Shown here piece by piece: positions 51,942 through 61,849 of a stretch of DNA of 64,000 nt; positions within the stretch are counted from its first letter, which is position 1, and every line of letters begins with the position of its first letter. Location: the IMG/VR virus record IMGVR_UViG_3300018080_008436, positions 308,998 through 372,997 of that record. One strand, 5' to 3'. Origin of the DNA: a virus. The translations under genes and the position numbers were made by a program. Below the pieces are notes generated by a model. It saw only the letters and a list, made by a program, of their open reading frames with translations. It ran no database searches and was not told the DNA's origin.

Positions 51942-52288
51942 TATTCTTTACCTTTTAATTCTACGAAACCTGGAGGGAGATCGACAGGAACACTAGGTTT
52001 ATGATCCTTAAAATCTTTATTCCCCGAATCCTGTTCTCTATCCTTGATCATAACGTCATTTGGTCCTTGAGCAGTCATATCAACTTTTTCTCTTATGACA
52101 ACACAAAAATCAAGATCTTCTATCTCTGGGATTTGACAATTTGTTCCAGAAATGACAAACTCGATTTCCCCCTCATCTGTTTTAATAACATCTGCAAAAT
52201 GATCAATTGTCATTGCTTCAGAAACCTCAACCTCTTCTGAATCAATTAATGATAGAGATTTATTAAATTTTATGATAGTTATCGCCAT
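51941..52288 (-). CDS. hypothetical protein, 115 aa
   Basis: Not recognised. Start at ATG 52288 (GGAG 8 nt upstream). The N-terminal ~80 residues alternate strands (ITIIKFNKSLSLIDSEEVEV, IEFVISGTNCQIPEIEDLDF). The rest is a charged, Pro-containing tail. Small enough to be an assembly partner or chaperone of the neighbouring fibre-type proteins, which is inference from position. Confidence 0.7.
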   Translation of the reverse strand: MAITIIKFNKSLSLIDSEEVEVSEAMTIDHFADVIKTDEGEIEFVISGTNCQIPEIEDLDFCVVIREKVDMTAQGPNDVMIKDREQDSGNKDFKDHKPSVPVDLPPGFVELKGKE

Positions 52289-52290
52289 AA

Positions 52291-55200
52291 TTATCTCCAA
52301 ACATCTCCATTTGAATCATGTGCCCTGATATATTTTAAGCTACCCTCACTTTGATATGCAATTGCTGGACGACCATTGGTTTCTCTTAAAGTGAGATAAG
52401 AAGCGTTTGTATCTATTATTTGAGGCGTATCTGTCCAACTAGTTCCTCCAGTATTGTCTGCTCTAATGTACTTAAGTATCCCCCCAGTTATGATATATGC
52501 TATAGCTGGGCGACCATTTATTGAGTAGACAGATACTTGTTCAATATCCACTAAAGATCCTTCGTCACTAGCGTCATATGTATTCCATGATAAAGACCCT
52601 ATAGAAAATTTCAAGATATTATTCCCAATAGATGGGTGATATCCGAAAGCGACACCATAAGATGCCCCAATTATTGCCACAGAAACAGAGTTATTATATC
52701 CAGTTGATGGGAAGCTATATACAGTGCTATATGGATTCCAAAAGCCAGCAGTTCCCCCAGTTACAGTCCCAATCTCATCCTTATTCGGATTAAAATATAC
52801 CATCCTGGTACTTCCAATGGCATCCATATATTGAGTCACTTCTGATGTAACTAATAAAGGGGATTCTGCCCCCCAGCTAGACCCATCTGCATTATCAGCT
52901 TGTAATGAGTACATGGAAAATCCGCCTTGTGAGTATACCGCTATTGGTTTTGAACCATAAGTTAACTTAAGTGGATATTCATAAAGTGCGCCACCTCCAC
53001 TTAAAATATCAGCAGGAGTATCCGTCCAAGAAGTACCGAAAGCATCGTCTGATTGGATATATTGTGTAACATAAGGGAAGCTGTCTCCTTTACAATATAA
53101 AACGGCTGGCTTAAAGTTTACTTCAGCTAATGAAGGTGGATAGGTTTCATCTTCTATTCCAAATGTGCCAATTGTAGCTGGGTTATCCCATTCATCCCCT
53201 GAAGTATCTGATGCCATAAGGAATCTCATCTCACCAGAGTTGTTGTCATAATAGGCAATTGCAGGTCTACTATTTATTATTTCCATAGAAGCATATTTTG
53301 CGTCTTGAGCCAAGACTTCATATGGAGCACTGCTAGATGATGAGCTTTCTGAATATCCCCCCGAACTTAAACTGCTGGAGCTATCACTAGACTCAGAACT
53401 AGAACTGGAACTGGAATTCTCAGAGTACATCTCGGAACTGGAGCTTTCACTAAAAGAATCTGAACTCTCTGACCAAAACTCATTATCGCAATTATAAATA
53501 TATACAAATGTTCCGTCAGAAGCGGCAACCTGACTATTGTTTAAATCAACCCCCTGCCAGAAGGAAAATGTTGGTACAAACAATATCTGGATATTTTCCC
53601 AATTCTCATCAATTTTTGTGTTTACATAAATAGGAAAAGAAACGCCTACAACATGACTGTCTTTGTAAAGTCTTGATATGTTACCTGTATTTGTTCCAAA
53701 TGAACCTTGATATACCCATGATGTTCCATTAAATTCATAGACAAGACCACCATTAACAATCAAAGTATTATCATATATTGCAACAGTCAATCCGAATTGT
53801 GTTGTAAGGCTGGGCAAAGTCTGGAACTCTGACCAAGATGAACCATTCCACCGATAAATATAAACGACTCCATTATTTGAATCGTAGCTCTTGTCTCCAA
53901 CCACAATCCAGTTTCCAAAAACATCAACGCCATCTCTGTTACCATAAGAAGGAGTGGCAGTAGTTGATCCTAAAGATGGAGTGATTTTCTGTATGAAATT
54001 CCAGCCACTAGAATAATGGTAAATATATATAGCGCCAAGAAATGAGCTATATACAGGTGCTCCGACCACTAATCTTCCGTTATGAAGCTTTATTGCAGAG
54101 CCAAAATAATCCCCGACATTTTCTCCTGCAAAAAGTGCTGTGCTGGACCAAGAGGCCCCAGTATTACGATAAACATAAACTAATCCAGTAGTTGAGAGAG
54201 ACAACTGAGAAGAGCATGCTAAGTCTTTTTGTCCAGATTGACTGTCGTCTAAAGCAACAATTCCACCAAACAAATCTCCATCCCCAGATCCATTAATTTG
54301 AGTGTCATAGCTCCATGAACCACCAGCATACTCATACAAATAAACACATCCTCTGTTGTTATTCCCAGACGTGTCATACGTTGGATTGCCAATAGCCATG
54401 TAATCATCTGTCATTGAAATGTCATCAACATTACCTCCCCCAGGATTTGGTGGTTCAAGTGTTTGGATGATTTCGCAACCAAAAGAGGAACTGGAACTTT
54501 CTGAGTCGGATTGAGAACTAGAACTGTTGGAATAATTCTCAGAACTTGAGGATTCTGAGAACCCCCCACTATCAGAACTTGAAGATTCTGAGAATCCCGC
54601 AGAACTAGGGCTAGATGTACTTGACGGATCTGAAAACATCTCTGAACTTGTTGAACTGGAACTCTCAACAAAGAAGTATTTATTCTCATCCGATATTACA
54701 TAAAATGTGTCAGAGGATGGATGCTGACTTGCTCTTAAAATATATGGGAAACTATCACTTGTTGATAAAACACCCAAATAGGTTCCACTTGAATCGAATT
54801 TAACAATTCGGAGGCTTGACTGAGTACCTCCACCAACATAAAGATAATCTGTTGAGGTGTCAATATCAAAACAGCTAACTGATTTACCTGAGAAATATGA
54901 AGTAATATTATAGTCAATAGTTTTAACTAAATTCCCATTTATATCTGCAAACTTAAAGAGCTTATTCTCAGTTAAGATGAATAGATCCCCTTTTGAATTC
55001 GATAATGCTCCAAGAACATTACTATCAGTAAAAGATCCTGTTGCAATCATATCCCCATCAGAATTAAAGCTTAGAAGACCCAGTATCTCGTCAACTACAT
55101 AACAACCTCCACTATCATGGTTAGTACAAGCTATAGTTGGGGAACTTAAGTTGATTATCTCAATGTCAATATTAAGATCTTTGTCTGTTTTGTAAACAGA

Positions 55201-55566
55201 TGTTCCATCAACAACCCAACACCCTAAACATTCATTATTTGTAGGGTTCTCGTCTTCCATGGGAACTTGATACTGAATAACAGAGATGGAGTAAGGATAA
55301 GAAAGAGACAATGAATTTAGCTCATTACCTTCATAGTCCGACTTAATAACTAATCCATTATTGGTATCTACTCTAAATATGTTCCCACTAGACCAGCAAG
55401 AGTCTACGGCCTGTTGAATGGAGAATTTAACAGGGGTATCATAAGATATTAAGGACGAAACAAATGTAAATGAAGAATTGTATTGACTATATATCTGTTG
55501 ATACCCGTCAAACCCAAAAGCCGTAACCCCTCTACTGCGTGATGTTTGTTGATTCGCAATATTCAC
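52291..55566 (-). CDS. virion-type protein: propellers, FG-GAP and Ser-rich linkers
   Basis: 1091 aa. No ATG is near the 5' end, and GTG 55566 is the likely start. N-terminal propeller (about 30-300; CWVVDGTSVYKTDKDLNIDI), Ser tract (about 302-362), FG-GAP-like propeller (about 365-690; LACSSQLSLSTTGLVYVYRN, GSAIKLHNGRLVVGAP), second Ser tract (about 695-745). The C-terminal repeat domain contains NSRPAIAYYDNNSG and NGRPAIAY units, the same module as in the gene at 57966-61019. Likely fibre or receptor-binding protein. Confidence 0.75.
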   Translation of the reverse strand: MNIANQQTSRSRGVTAFGFDGYQQIYSQYNSSFTFVSSLISYDTPVKFSIQQAVDSCWSSGNIFRVDTNNGLVIKSDYEGNELNSLSLSYPYSISVIQYQVPMEDENPTNNECLGCWVVDGTSVYKTDKDLNIDIEIINLSSPTIACTNHDSGGCYVVDEILGLLSFNSDGDMIATGSFTDSNVLGALSNSKGDLFILTENKLFKFADINGNLVKTIDYNITSYFSGKSVSCFDIDTSTDYLYVGGGTQSSLRIVKFDSSGTYLGVLSTSDSFPYILRASQHPSSDTFYVISDENKYFFVESSSSTSSEMFSDPSSTSSPSSAGFSESSSSDSGGFSESSSSENYSNSSSSQSDSESSSSSFGCEIIQTLEPPNPGGGNVDDISMTDDYMAIGNPTYDTSGNNNRGCVYLYEYAGGSWSYDTQINGSGDGDLFGGIVALDDSQSGQKDLACSSQLSLSTTGLVYVYRNTGASWSSTALFAGENVGDYFGSAIKLHNGRLVVGAPVYSSFLGAIYIYHYSSGWNFIQKITPSLGSTTATPSYGNRDGVDVFGNWIVVGDKSYDSNNGVVYIYRWNGSSWSEFQTLPSLTTQFGLTVAIYDNTLIVNGGLVYEFNGTSWVYQGSFGTNTGNISRLYKDSHVVGVSFPIYVNTKIDENWENIQILFVPTFSFWQGVDLNNSQVAASDGTFVYIYNCDNEFWSESSDSFSESSSSEMYSENSSSSSSSESSDSSSSLSSGGYSESSSSSSAPYEVLAQDAKYASMEIINSRPAIAYYDNNSGEMRFLMASDTSGDEWDNPATIGTFGIEDETYPPSLAEVNFKPAVLYCKGDSFPYVTQYIQSDDAFGTSWTDTPADILSGGGALYEYPLKLTYGSKPIAVYSQGGFSMYSLQADNADGSSWGAESPLLVTSEVTQYMDAIGSTRMVYFNPNKDEIGTVTGGTAGFWNPYSTVYSFPSTGYNNSVSVAIIGASYGVAFGYHPSIGNNILKFSIGSLSWNTYDASDEGSLVDIEQVSVYSINGRPAIAYIITGGILKYIRADNTGGTSWTDTPQIIDTNASYLTLRETNGRPAIAYQSEGSLKYIRAHDSNGDVWR

Positions 55567-55612
55567 AAGTTACACTCATATGATCATAGAATATCTAAAC
55601 ATTCTTCAATTT

Positions 55613-56704
55613 TTACTGCTCGTTTTCCTCTAACCATTTTTTAGCAAGCAAAGCCTTCCAATGATTATTCTTGACACTTTCTTGTATAGAAATGTGATCT
55701 TCTAGAGGATTTGTTAAGCAATCAAACATACATGGTTCAAATTCCCATGCGATTTTCTTCTCTTCTGCCCTTTTCCGAAGGTTGTTAACAAGATCGCATG
55801 ACTTTTTGCAGTTTATGCATTCATTGTATACCATTTGCTCCCTCAACCTAGTGCAGAAAGTTCTGACATTATCCCTAAAAATCATTTTTGCATTTTCTTC
55901 GTAGTAATCAATGATTTTCTGGTATTCTTGTTTTTTCATGAACTCATAAATTGTATCAGCATATTCCCAAAGATGATTACCTATCTCTTCTGGATAACTC
56001 CTTTTGAGTTTCGGATCAATTTGATGTCGAGAGAAGTCCCCTTCTTCCAAGAAATTTTGAACCTTGCCTAATGTTTCATCAGGATACATGATAAGATCAT
56101 CAAACGAAATAACCAGAATAGGTATGTCTGGGTTCGCTAAAAGCCATTTGCATGCCTGATATGTTACGTTAATAAACATTTCGGGAGTATGAATCCTTAA
56201 CCCTGACTCAACTTCTTCTTCATGAGTCATAAAAGGAAATCGTTTTAATCTTTCCTGAGATTTAGCAACTTGCCTTGGATCTCTAAGCATATAGATGATT
56301 TTGTCAATATATTCAGGATTACTGTTAAAAAGACCCTGGCTAACGATCTTGCATATTTGGCCATCAAGCTTAGGCATATTCATGTGCCACTTGATGCCTC
56401 TAACTGAGTATCGGCATTCCCAGAATCCGTTAGGATTCATGTCTTTGCTAATCTTAAAATCTCTTTCGGCATTTGGGGCAACTATTTCTCTTATATATTG
56501 CCTGGCCTCAAACTCTTCATCTGTTTCTTCATCGTGTTTTTGTAGTCCAATCGCGATTCTTTGTTCCTGAGGAAATTTATGACCAATTATACGATCATCT
56601 CCAAAGGCTATGCGCAAGCAATCCATCATTAATGATGTGCCAGAACGAGGACACCCAGAAACAGTAATCAGACCTTTATTTTGTTGGTCAGAAGGAACAT
56701 CCAT
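55613..56704 (-). CDS. PAPS-dependent sulfotransferase family protein
   Basis: 363 aa. TVSGCPRSGTSLMMDCL is a canonical 5'-phosphosulfate loop. DKIIYMLRDPRQVAKSQERL is the 3'-phosphate segment, and PILVISFDDLIMYPDETLGK matches the usual third element. The C-terminus has Cys pairs (CINCKKSCDLV, CMFDC) that may bind metal. GGAGA precedes ATG 56704. It is the only enzyme-like gene inside the structural run, suggesting that a virion protein or its glycan is the acceptor (inference). Confidence 0.85.
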   Translation of the reverse strand: MDVPSDQQNKGLITVSGCPRSGTSLMMDCLRIAFGDDRIIGHKFPQEQRIAIGLQKHDEETDEEFEARQYIREIVAPNAERDFKISKDMNPNGFWECRYSVRGIKWHMNMPKLDGQICKIVSQGLFNSNPEYIDKIIYMLRDPRQVAKSQERLKRFPFMTHEEEVESGLRIHTPEMFINVTYQACKWLLANPDIPILVISFDDLIMYPDETLGKVQNFLEEGDFSRHQIDPKLKRSYPEEIGNHLWEYADTIYEFMKKQEYQKIIDYYEENAKMIFRDNVRTFCTRLREQMVYNECINCKKSCDLVNNLRKRAEEKKIAWEFEPCMFDCLTNPLEDHISIQESVKNNHWKALLAKKWLEENEQ

Positions 56705-56765
56705 AATAATTCTCCATGTTATGCTAATAAATCCTTAAACATTATACATGAAGGGCTAGGTCAGA

Positions 56766-57503
56766 TTAATCAAAATAAGCAGGAATTGAGTTTTCTATCA
56801 TAATCCTGCTTACTGAACACTGGAGGTTGTTTAGATTATAAACATTGTCCAGTATCTGGAAAGGGATATCTTCAAAAACACTTGAACCTGAAGGGGCAGT
56901 TTGGCCAATGGCTGTATAGAAGGCGCTATTGACATCAAGATCATCAATAATTGGAACCCCACCACCAACAATATCTTGATCGTCAACTCGAATAACCATA
57001 GTTACATCATTACCTATATAAGAAATCTCATCTTTATCCCAGAAAAATTCAATTTCAAAGCTAGTGTTTTTTGATATTGTGGTTTCGTCGTCTATCAATG
57101 AGTAACTGCCAGCGGAAGTTTTGACTCTAAATTCTATTCCATCTTTTGTAAAAAACGCTCCAATCCCTGGAGATTCAATATCTGTTTCGCCCATATTGAC
57201 TCCCCAAAGCATATATTCCTTTTCTGAAAATCTAGCTGGGTGGATGACTCCATTCTGCAAATTAAATGGGAAAGACATGATTAATCCGACATATCCAGTT
57301 GATATAGAGAAAAGCTTGGATGCATCATCACAGAAGATTCTACCCTGATTATGCAAAGTTTTCTTTATTGATGACGCGAAATGAGGGGTTTCGTTATCCT
57401 CCACGACCTCAAAGAAACCAGAATGACGCATTTCAGCCGCATTATCAATCAAAGGGTTGTGAATGCTTTTTAGGTCTTTTGTGTCGCTATAGTAAGTGAT
57501 CAT
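56766..57503 (-). CDS. hypothetical structural-type protein, 245 aa
   Basis: Not firmly recognised. Beta-rich with a lectin-like feel: GYVGLIMSFPFNL, MLWGVNMGETDIESPGIGAF, FFTKDGIEFRVKTSAGSY and a strand-rich end, consistent with a concanavalin/LamG-type sandwich. AAGGAG precedes the ATG. It lies between the sulfotransferase and a small structural-type gene, so a virion or fibre-tip role is plausible. Confidence 0.7.
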   Translation of the reverse strand: MITYYSDTKDLKSIHNPLIDNAAEMRHSGFFEVVEDNETPHFASSIKKTLHNQGRIFCDDASKLFSISTGYVGLIMSFPFNLQNGVIHPARFSEKEYMLWGVNMGETDIESPGIGAFFTKDGIEFRVKTSAGSYSLIDDETTISKNTSFEIEFFWDKDEISYIGNDVTMVIRVDDQDIVGGGVPIIDDLDVNSAFYTAIGQTAPSGSSVFEDIPFQILDNVYNLNNLQCSVSRIMIENSIPAYFD

Positions 57504-57514
57504 TTGATTACTCC

Positions 57515-57955
57515 TTATGAATAGTCAAAGAACACCTTATATGCTCCATTTCCCGTTTCAAGATTAGTCGATCCAATCTCAATATCAAGATAGATGTAGT
57601 CAGATACAGCAGAACTTTTGTTCCCTATATCTTCATTGTTTGCGTCTCCAGATGTTCCTGTCGTGTTGAGTCCAGAAAAGTGGTTAGACAATGGGGAAGA
57701 TGCTACTGAGGAACTAAAATCTGGTGATGTTTCGATACCGAAATGGCCATCGTCCCCAGAAGTTACACTAATTCCGCCATTTGATATGACCCCCAGTTTG
57801 ATATTTCCTACTGCGGAAACATCATCAAACGCTATGTCGATGACCTTAACTCTACTATGAGTTCCAGAAGTTATTCTCCCAAAATCCAAAATAGAGACGT
57901 TGCCTAACAGAGCGCCACTCTCATTATGATACTCCCTAACTGTAATACTAGGCAT
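57515..57955 (-). CDS. hypothetical structural-type protein, 146 aa
   Basis: Not recognised. Start at ATG 57955 (MPSITVREYHNESG) with AAGGAG upstream. The longer frame overlaps the previous gene without support. All-beta appearance with Gly/Ser/Asn turns (GNIKLGVISNGGISVTSGDD). It ends with an ETGNGAYKVFFDYS strand pair. Probably a small tail or decoration protein. Confidence 0.7.
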   Translation of the reverse strand: MPSITVREYHNESGALLGNVSILDFGRITSGTHSRVKVIDIAFDDVSAVGNIKLGVISNGGISVTSGDDGHFGIETSPDFSSSVASSPLSNHFSGLNTTGTSGDANNEDIGNKSSAVSDYIYLDIEIGSTNLETGNGAYKVFFDYS

Positions 57956-57965
57956 AGTTTTCTCC

Positions 57966-60900
57966 TTATTTTTTAGGCATAATCCATTTTTTGGTTTGGA
58001 CTTCGCTCCAGCCACTATCGGCTGAGTAAACCTGAATATTTACATAATATAGTTCTCCAGGAGTCAAGTTATCTCCTCCACCATAATAGATTGAGTTCAA
58101 GTCTGTTTCAATTATACCAGAGTCCCACTTGTCGCTCAAATATGGCTGAGAACCAACAAAAATTCTTACTTTTTCAACTGTTCCGATTTCTTTGATATGT
58201 TCGTTTTTAACAACCATGGCCGTATATTCAGTGACCCCACTGTCTACCCAACCTTGGAAAGTAAAGTCTTCGAAACTCAAGAACCCAACTAACCCACTTT
58301 GAAGAACGATAACCATTTGATTATTCTGCTCGTCATAATCAACTCCAATTGATCCAAAGAAATCGATCTCCGTTTCACTTGAAGAAGGATAAATATCAAC
58401 CATACTAAAATCAGCATCTGAGAAATCTTCGTTCGCATCATTGACTTCTGCGGCAAGCCATTCCATTCTTATTTTGTAATCTGAAGCTATTTCCAAGGTT
58501 GCTGGAACATTCCAAGCAAACACTCCAGTGTTCGGAGTTGATGAAGTTATGGTTCTCAAAAATACATCTTCTTTATATAACTCAATCTTGACAGAATCAT
58601 TAATGGACTTGTTAGATTTCCATAATATCTCGACTTCTCCACCAATTAAAACATTCTCACCACCATTAGGATATTCAATCTCTACAGGTTGTGTTGCTGG
58701 AGTCGGATTATCTTCCTCATCGGGCTTAAACAAAACATTAGGAGACGTTGTAACATTGTATTCTCCGTTCAATGTATTGTAAGCGTGATGTTGAGCGACA
58801 AACTGATCTCCCCCAGCATCAATCTCAGACAATCCATATAAGAAGTTGTTAGAACAGAACTTACAATATCTAGCCTGACCGTTGGTGAATCTTTCATTAA
58901 TCAATAATCTAAAGAAGTCTCTATCAAGAACTCTCAAATAACTATCATCGGACCCATTTAATGCAATCATAAGTTGACCGTTACTTGAAATGTCGAAATC
59001 TGAGATTTCATATCCCTCAATTCCATAGATTGCTGTGATTGATCCGTCATACTTCCAAAGAACATTCGTCCCAGCAACAAATGTTGAATTGTAATAATCG
59101 GATTGTACGATTTTAAACGGAGCATCGAACCCATCAACTTCACTAACAGTTGTCAAAGCATCTGGGTCGAGTTCTTGAATCTTTCCTAACTCTGGCAGTG
59201 CTGTCCATATGTTAGTATCATACCACGACATAATTTGATAAACATTATCAACAGATGTATTCTCAGTTACAAAAAGTTGAGGTTGATCAGAGTTGTCAAT
59301 GAAATGTTCAATTGTATATTTCTTAAGTTTCTCATCTGTAGTGACATACATTTGTTGCCCTTCAGGATTAACAATAATGTTCTTAATTGTACCGTCCTCA
59401 GAGGTACTAAATGCTGATGCGGCTACATTTGAGTTATATTCGATTTTATAAAGTCTGTCGTCCGAAGTTCCAGCCCAAAATGATCCTGTTGAATCTTCTA
59501 ATGGATTGTAAGAAACATTTGATGAAATTGCATCAGTAATTAAGTCTTGATTCCAAGTGAATTTAGGTATGATAAATGAGTATTTTACTTGTTCGTCTTT
59601 ATATTTTTCTTCCTGAATCCTAACACTGATATTTTTAACAGGAGAGTCTTTGACAATTAGATCCACATAAAAAATGGGTTCATGTTTAATGTTGACATCA
59701 TCATCTTCTGGAACATAACAATTGCTTGCTCCAGCGATTTCCTCAACATCTGGAGGATTCAGTAGATTGTCGTAATTGAAAAATTCATTATTAACAGTTC
59801 TAAACGAGAATTGTATTTGTTGAGTGTCGTCATCTGAATCAAATCCACTTTGTGGAGTATAGGTAAATGGAATTAAGTTGTCTGGGTTATTTCCAGCAAT
59901 GATCTGGTTTAATACTTCTGTGAACTCATCTGGTAAGCTTGAAAAAGAAGATTCAGAAGAGGAGTTCACATCCCATTCGTCTCCGTCAACATCCTCGGAT
60001 ATTGCAAACATTAAAGAGCCATTATAAGCAATCGCTGGTCTTCCATCTACAACAGTTAAAGAAGTCCCCTCAGTATTGTTTGTCAATGAAGAGACAACCA
60101 CTGGTGTTGGCCAATTCGTGCCATTTATATCTTCAGAACGAATATATCTTAATTGAGTGTCTACAGAAGCTTGATAACTAATCGCAGGATGTCCATTCAC
60201 AATGGCTAGGGAGTTCCAAACCCCGACATAGCCACTATCAACATCTTTTATGTTCCCCGCCGACCAATTTAACCCATCAGCATCGTCTGCGATAGTGTAT
60301 TTTAGCTTAAAGCCATGGACATCATAATAGCTTACACAAGGCTTGCCATTGGTGATGGCTATAGACATATATCTATAACTTCCCGAATCAATTAAAAATC
60401 TATTTGTAGAGGTCCAGCTAGACCCATTAGCATCATCTGCCTGAAGATAAGATAAAAATGAGCTTTTTCTGTATACTACTGCTGGCTTGCCATTTACCTC
60501 TGCTAAAGAAGATTCCCTAATGAAGTCTGGAGTATTGTCAACTTGCTTGACATTTCCTGCTGACCAATTTGATCCATCAGCGTCATCTGCTATTGCATAT
60601 TTGATATATTGATTAGTCTCATCCCAATATGATATTGCTGGCTTACCATTAATTATTGCCAAAGATGGATTGTGCCCCACGTCACCAAATGAATCTACTG
60701 TTTGGTAATTCGACCAACTTGAACCATCAGCATCATCTGATTGAATATAAATGAGGTTTTCTACAACAGAGTCATAATATGCTATCGCAGGTTTTCCGTT
60801 TACAGAGGATAATGAAACCTCAAAACTAGAAGCCCCACCAGAAGAAATAGTTTTTATATTGCTGGATGGCCAGAAAAGGCCCTCTATATCACTGGCAATG

Positions 60901-61019
60901 ACATACTTTAATTGTGAATTGTCATCATCATAATATGCAATAGCTGGCTTGCCATTAATAACCGACAAGCTGGAGCTTGTCATGGTTGTTCCGCCAGAAT
61001 CTACTGTTATAATTGCCAT
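57966..61019 (-). CDS. virion-type repeat protein (NGKPAIAYY modules, Ig-like domain)
   Basis: 1017 aa. Residues 1-350 hold seven copies of a ~48-residue unit with INGKPAIAYYD and a D(D/E)xxG(S/x)xW segment, giving a propeller-like array. A short Ser tract sits near 355. A second propeller-like region follows (about 480-770; FWAGTSDDRLYKIEYNSN). PNGGENVLIGGEVEILW near 780 starts an Ig-like PF10342-type module, and the end (GELYYVNIQVYSADSGWSEV) is fibronectin-III-like. GAGG precedes the ATG. Probable long fibre protein. Confidence 0.77.
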   Translation of the reverse strand: MAIITVDSGGTTMTSSSLSVINGKPAIAYYDDDNSQLKYVIASDIEGLFWPSSNIKTISSGGASSFEVSLSSVNGKPAIAYYDSVVENLIYIQSDDADGSSWSNYQTVDSFGDVGHNPSLAIINGKPAISYWDETNQYIKYAIADDADGSNWSAGNVKQVDNTPDFIRESSLAEVNGKPAVVYRKSSFLSYLQADDANGSSWTSTNRFLIDSGSYRYMSIAITNGKPCVSYYDVHGFKLKYTIADDADGLNWSAGNIKDVDSGYVGVWNSLAIVNGHPAISYQASVDTQLRYIRSEDINGTNWPTPVVVSSLTNNTEGTSLTVVDGRPAIAYNGSLMFAISEDVDGDEWDVNSSSESSFSSLPDEFTEVLNQIIAGNNPDNLIPFTYTPQSGFDSDDDTQQIQFSFRTVNNEFFNYDNLLNPPDVEEIAGASNCYVPEDDDVNIKHEPIFYVDLIVKDSPVKNISVRIQEEKYKDEQVKYSFIIPKFTWNQDLITDAISSNVSYNPLEDSTGSFWAGTSDDRLYKIEYNSNVAASAFSTSEDGTIKNIIVNPEGQQMYVTTDEKLKKYTIEHFIDNSDQPQLFVTENTSVDNVYQIMSWYDTNIWTALPELGKIQELDPDALTTVSEVDGFDAPFKIVQSDYYNSTFVAGTNVLWKYDGSITAIYGIEGYEISDFDISSNGQLMIALNGSDDSYLRVLDRDFFRLLINERFTNGQARYCKFCSNNFLYGLSEIDAGGDQFVAQHHAYNTLNGEYNVTTSPNVLFKPDEEDNPTPATQPVEIEYPNGGENVLIGGEVEILWKSNKSINDSVKIELYKEDVFLRTITSSTPNTGVFAWNVPATLEIASDYKIRMEWLAAEVNDANEDFSDADFSMVDIYPSSSETEIDFFGSIGVDYDEQNNQMVIVLQSGLVGFLSFEDFTFQGWVDSGVTEYTAMVVKNEHIKEIGTVEKVRIFVGSQPYLSDKWDSGIIETDLNSIYYGGGDNLTPGELYYVNIQVYSADSGWSEVQTKKWIMPKK

Positions 61020-61027
61020 TCTTTACC

Positions 61028-61849
61028 TCAAGGAATCGGCTGTTCTTCTAAGTAAGCCGTACCTAATAATTTATTATTATCTCTAAAAATCTGTTGTATG
61101 TAGTAATTGACAGTATCATTTATTATAACAAAAGCATTCCCAGAACTTCTATCTATACTGACACAAGTTAAATTCTCTAATCTCTCGTCCTTCAAATCGT
61201 TCTCAATGATCTGCTGAGTATCAAAATCAACCATATAAAGAACCGAATCTGCGACAAACCATAAACGATTCAAATTAGTGTCATAATCCATCGTGAAATT
61301 CTTAGGAAGCGTTGATAGATACGGCTTCTCATATTCAATTGTGGTTGAAGGGATTGTTCCAGGAAATTCAAACTCAAACAACGTTTCGCCAATATTATTT
61401 AATTGAGTCACTTTCTGAGTTGAAGCGTCAACAAAACTCTTTACAAAAATCGTTCGATTATTCCTGTTAAGAATAATTGAATGTGGCAAAGTGAATCCTT
61501 CAATTGAACGAATAAAAGAATTGTCAACAGAACTTAAAGACAAAACATTCCCATTACCCGCATCGGCTATCCAATATCTTCTATTAAATGGATTCCAAGC
61601 CGTATCTAGAGGAAAATTAAGGTCCCCATAGTCCGTTATGGATTTGATCGTTGTTGCGCTATAATCATCGTTATTTGGGTTCTGAGGGTATAGTATGACG
61701 GTTCCATCATCTAACAATGGGTAACAGGTCAAAAACGTTCCATTAATAGGGTGAATTTTAATAGATTGAACTTCATCAATATTCTCGACTGTTCTAGTTT
61801 CGAGAAGACTGATTTCTCCTAAATTAATTGTATTGATTCTATCTGACAT
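61028..61849 (-). CDS. NHL/propeller-like protein, 273 aa
   Basis: Repeated blade-like segments are visible: IKIHPINGTFLTCYPLLDDG, DTAWNPFNRRYWIADAGNGN, HSIILNRNNRTIFVKSFVD, MDYDTNLNRLWFVADSVLYM and CVSIDRSSGNAFVIIND. These suggest a single six-bladed propeller and no enzyme motif. Spaced 8 nt from the next gene and abutting the upstream stop. Likely a virion component such as a propeller cap on a fibre. Confidence 0.72.
   Translation of the reverse strand: MSDRINTINLGEISLLETRTVENIDEVQSIKIHPINGTFLTCYPLLDDGTVILYPQNPNNDDYSATTIKSITDYGDLNFPLDTAWNPFNRRYWIADAGNGNVLSLSSVDNSFIRSIEGFTLPHSIILNRNNRTIFVKSFVDASTQKVTQLNNIGETLFEFEFPGTIPSTTIEYEKPYLSTLPKNFTMDYDTNLNRLWFVADSVLYMVDFDTQQIIENDLKDERLENLTCVSIDRSSGNAFVIINDTVNYYIQQIFRDNNKLLGTAYLEEQPIP

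Noticed and set aside
56730-56765. TATAAT at 56741-56746 as a promoter for the sulfotransferase
   Set aside because: No acceptable -35 box lies at 15-19 nt. The gene may simply be read through in the structural operon.
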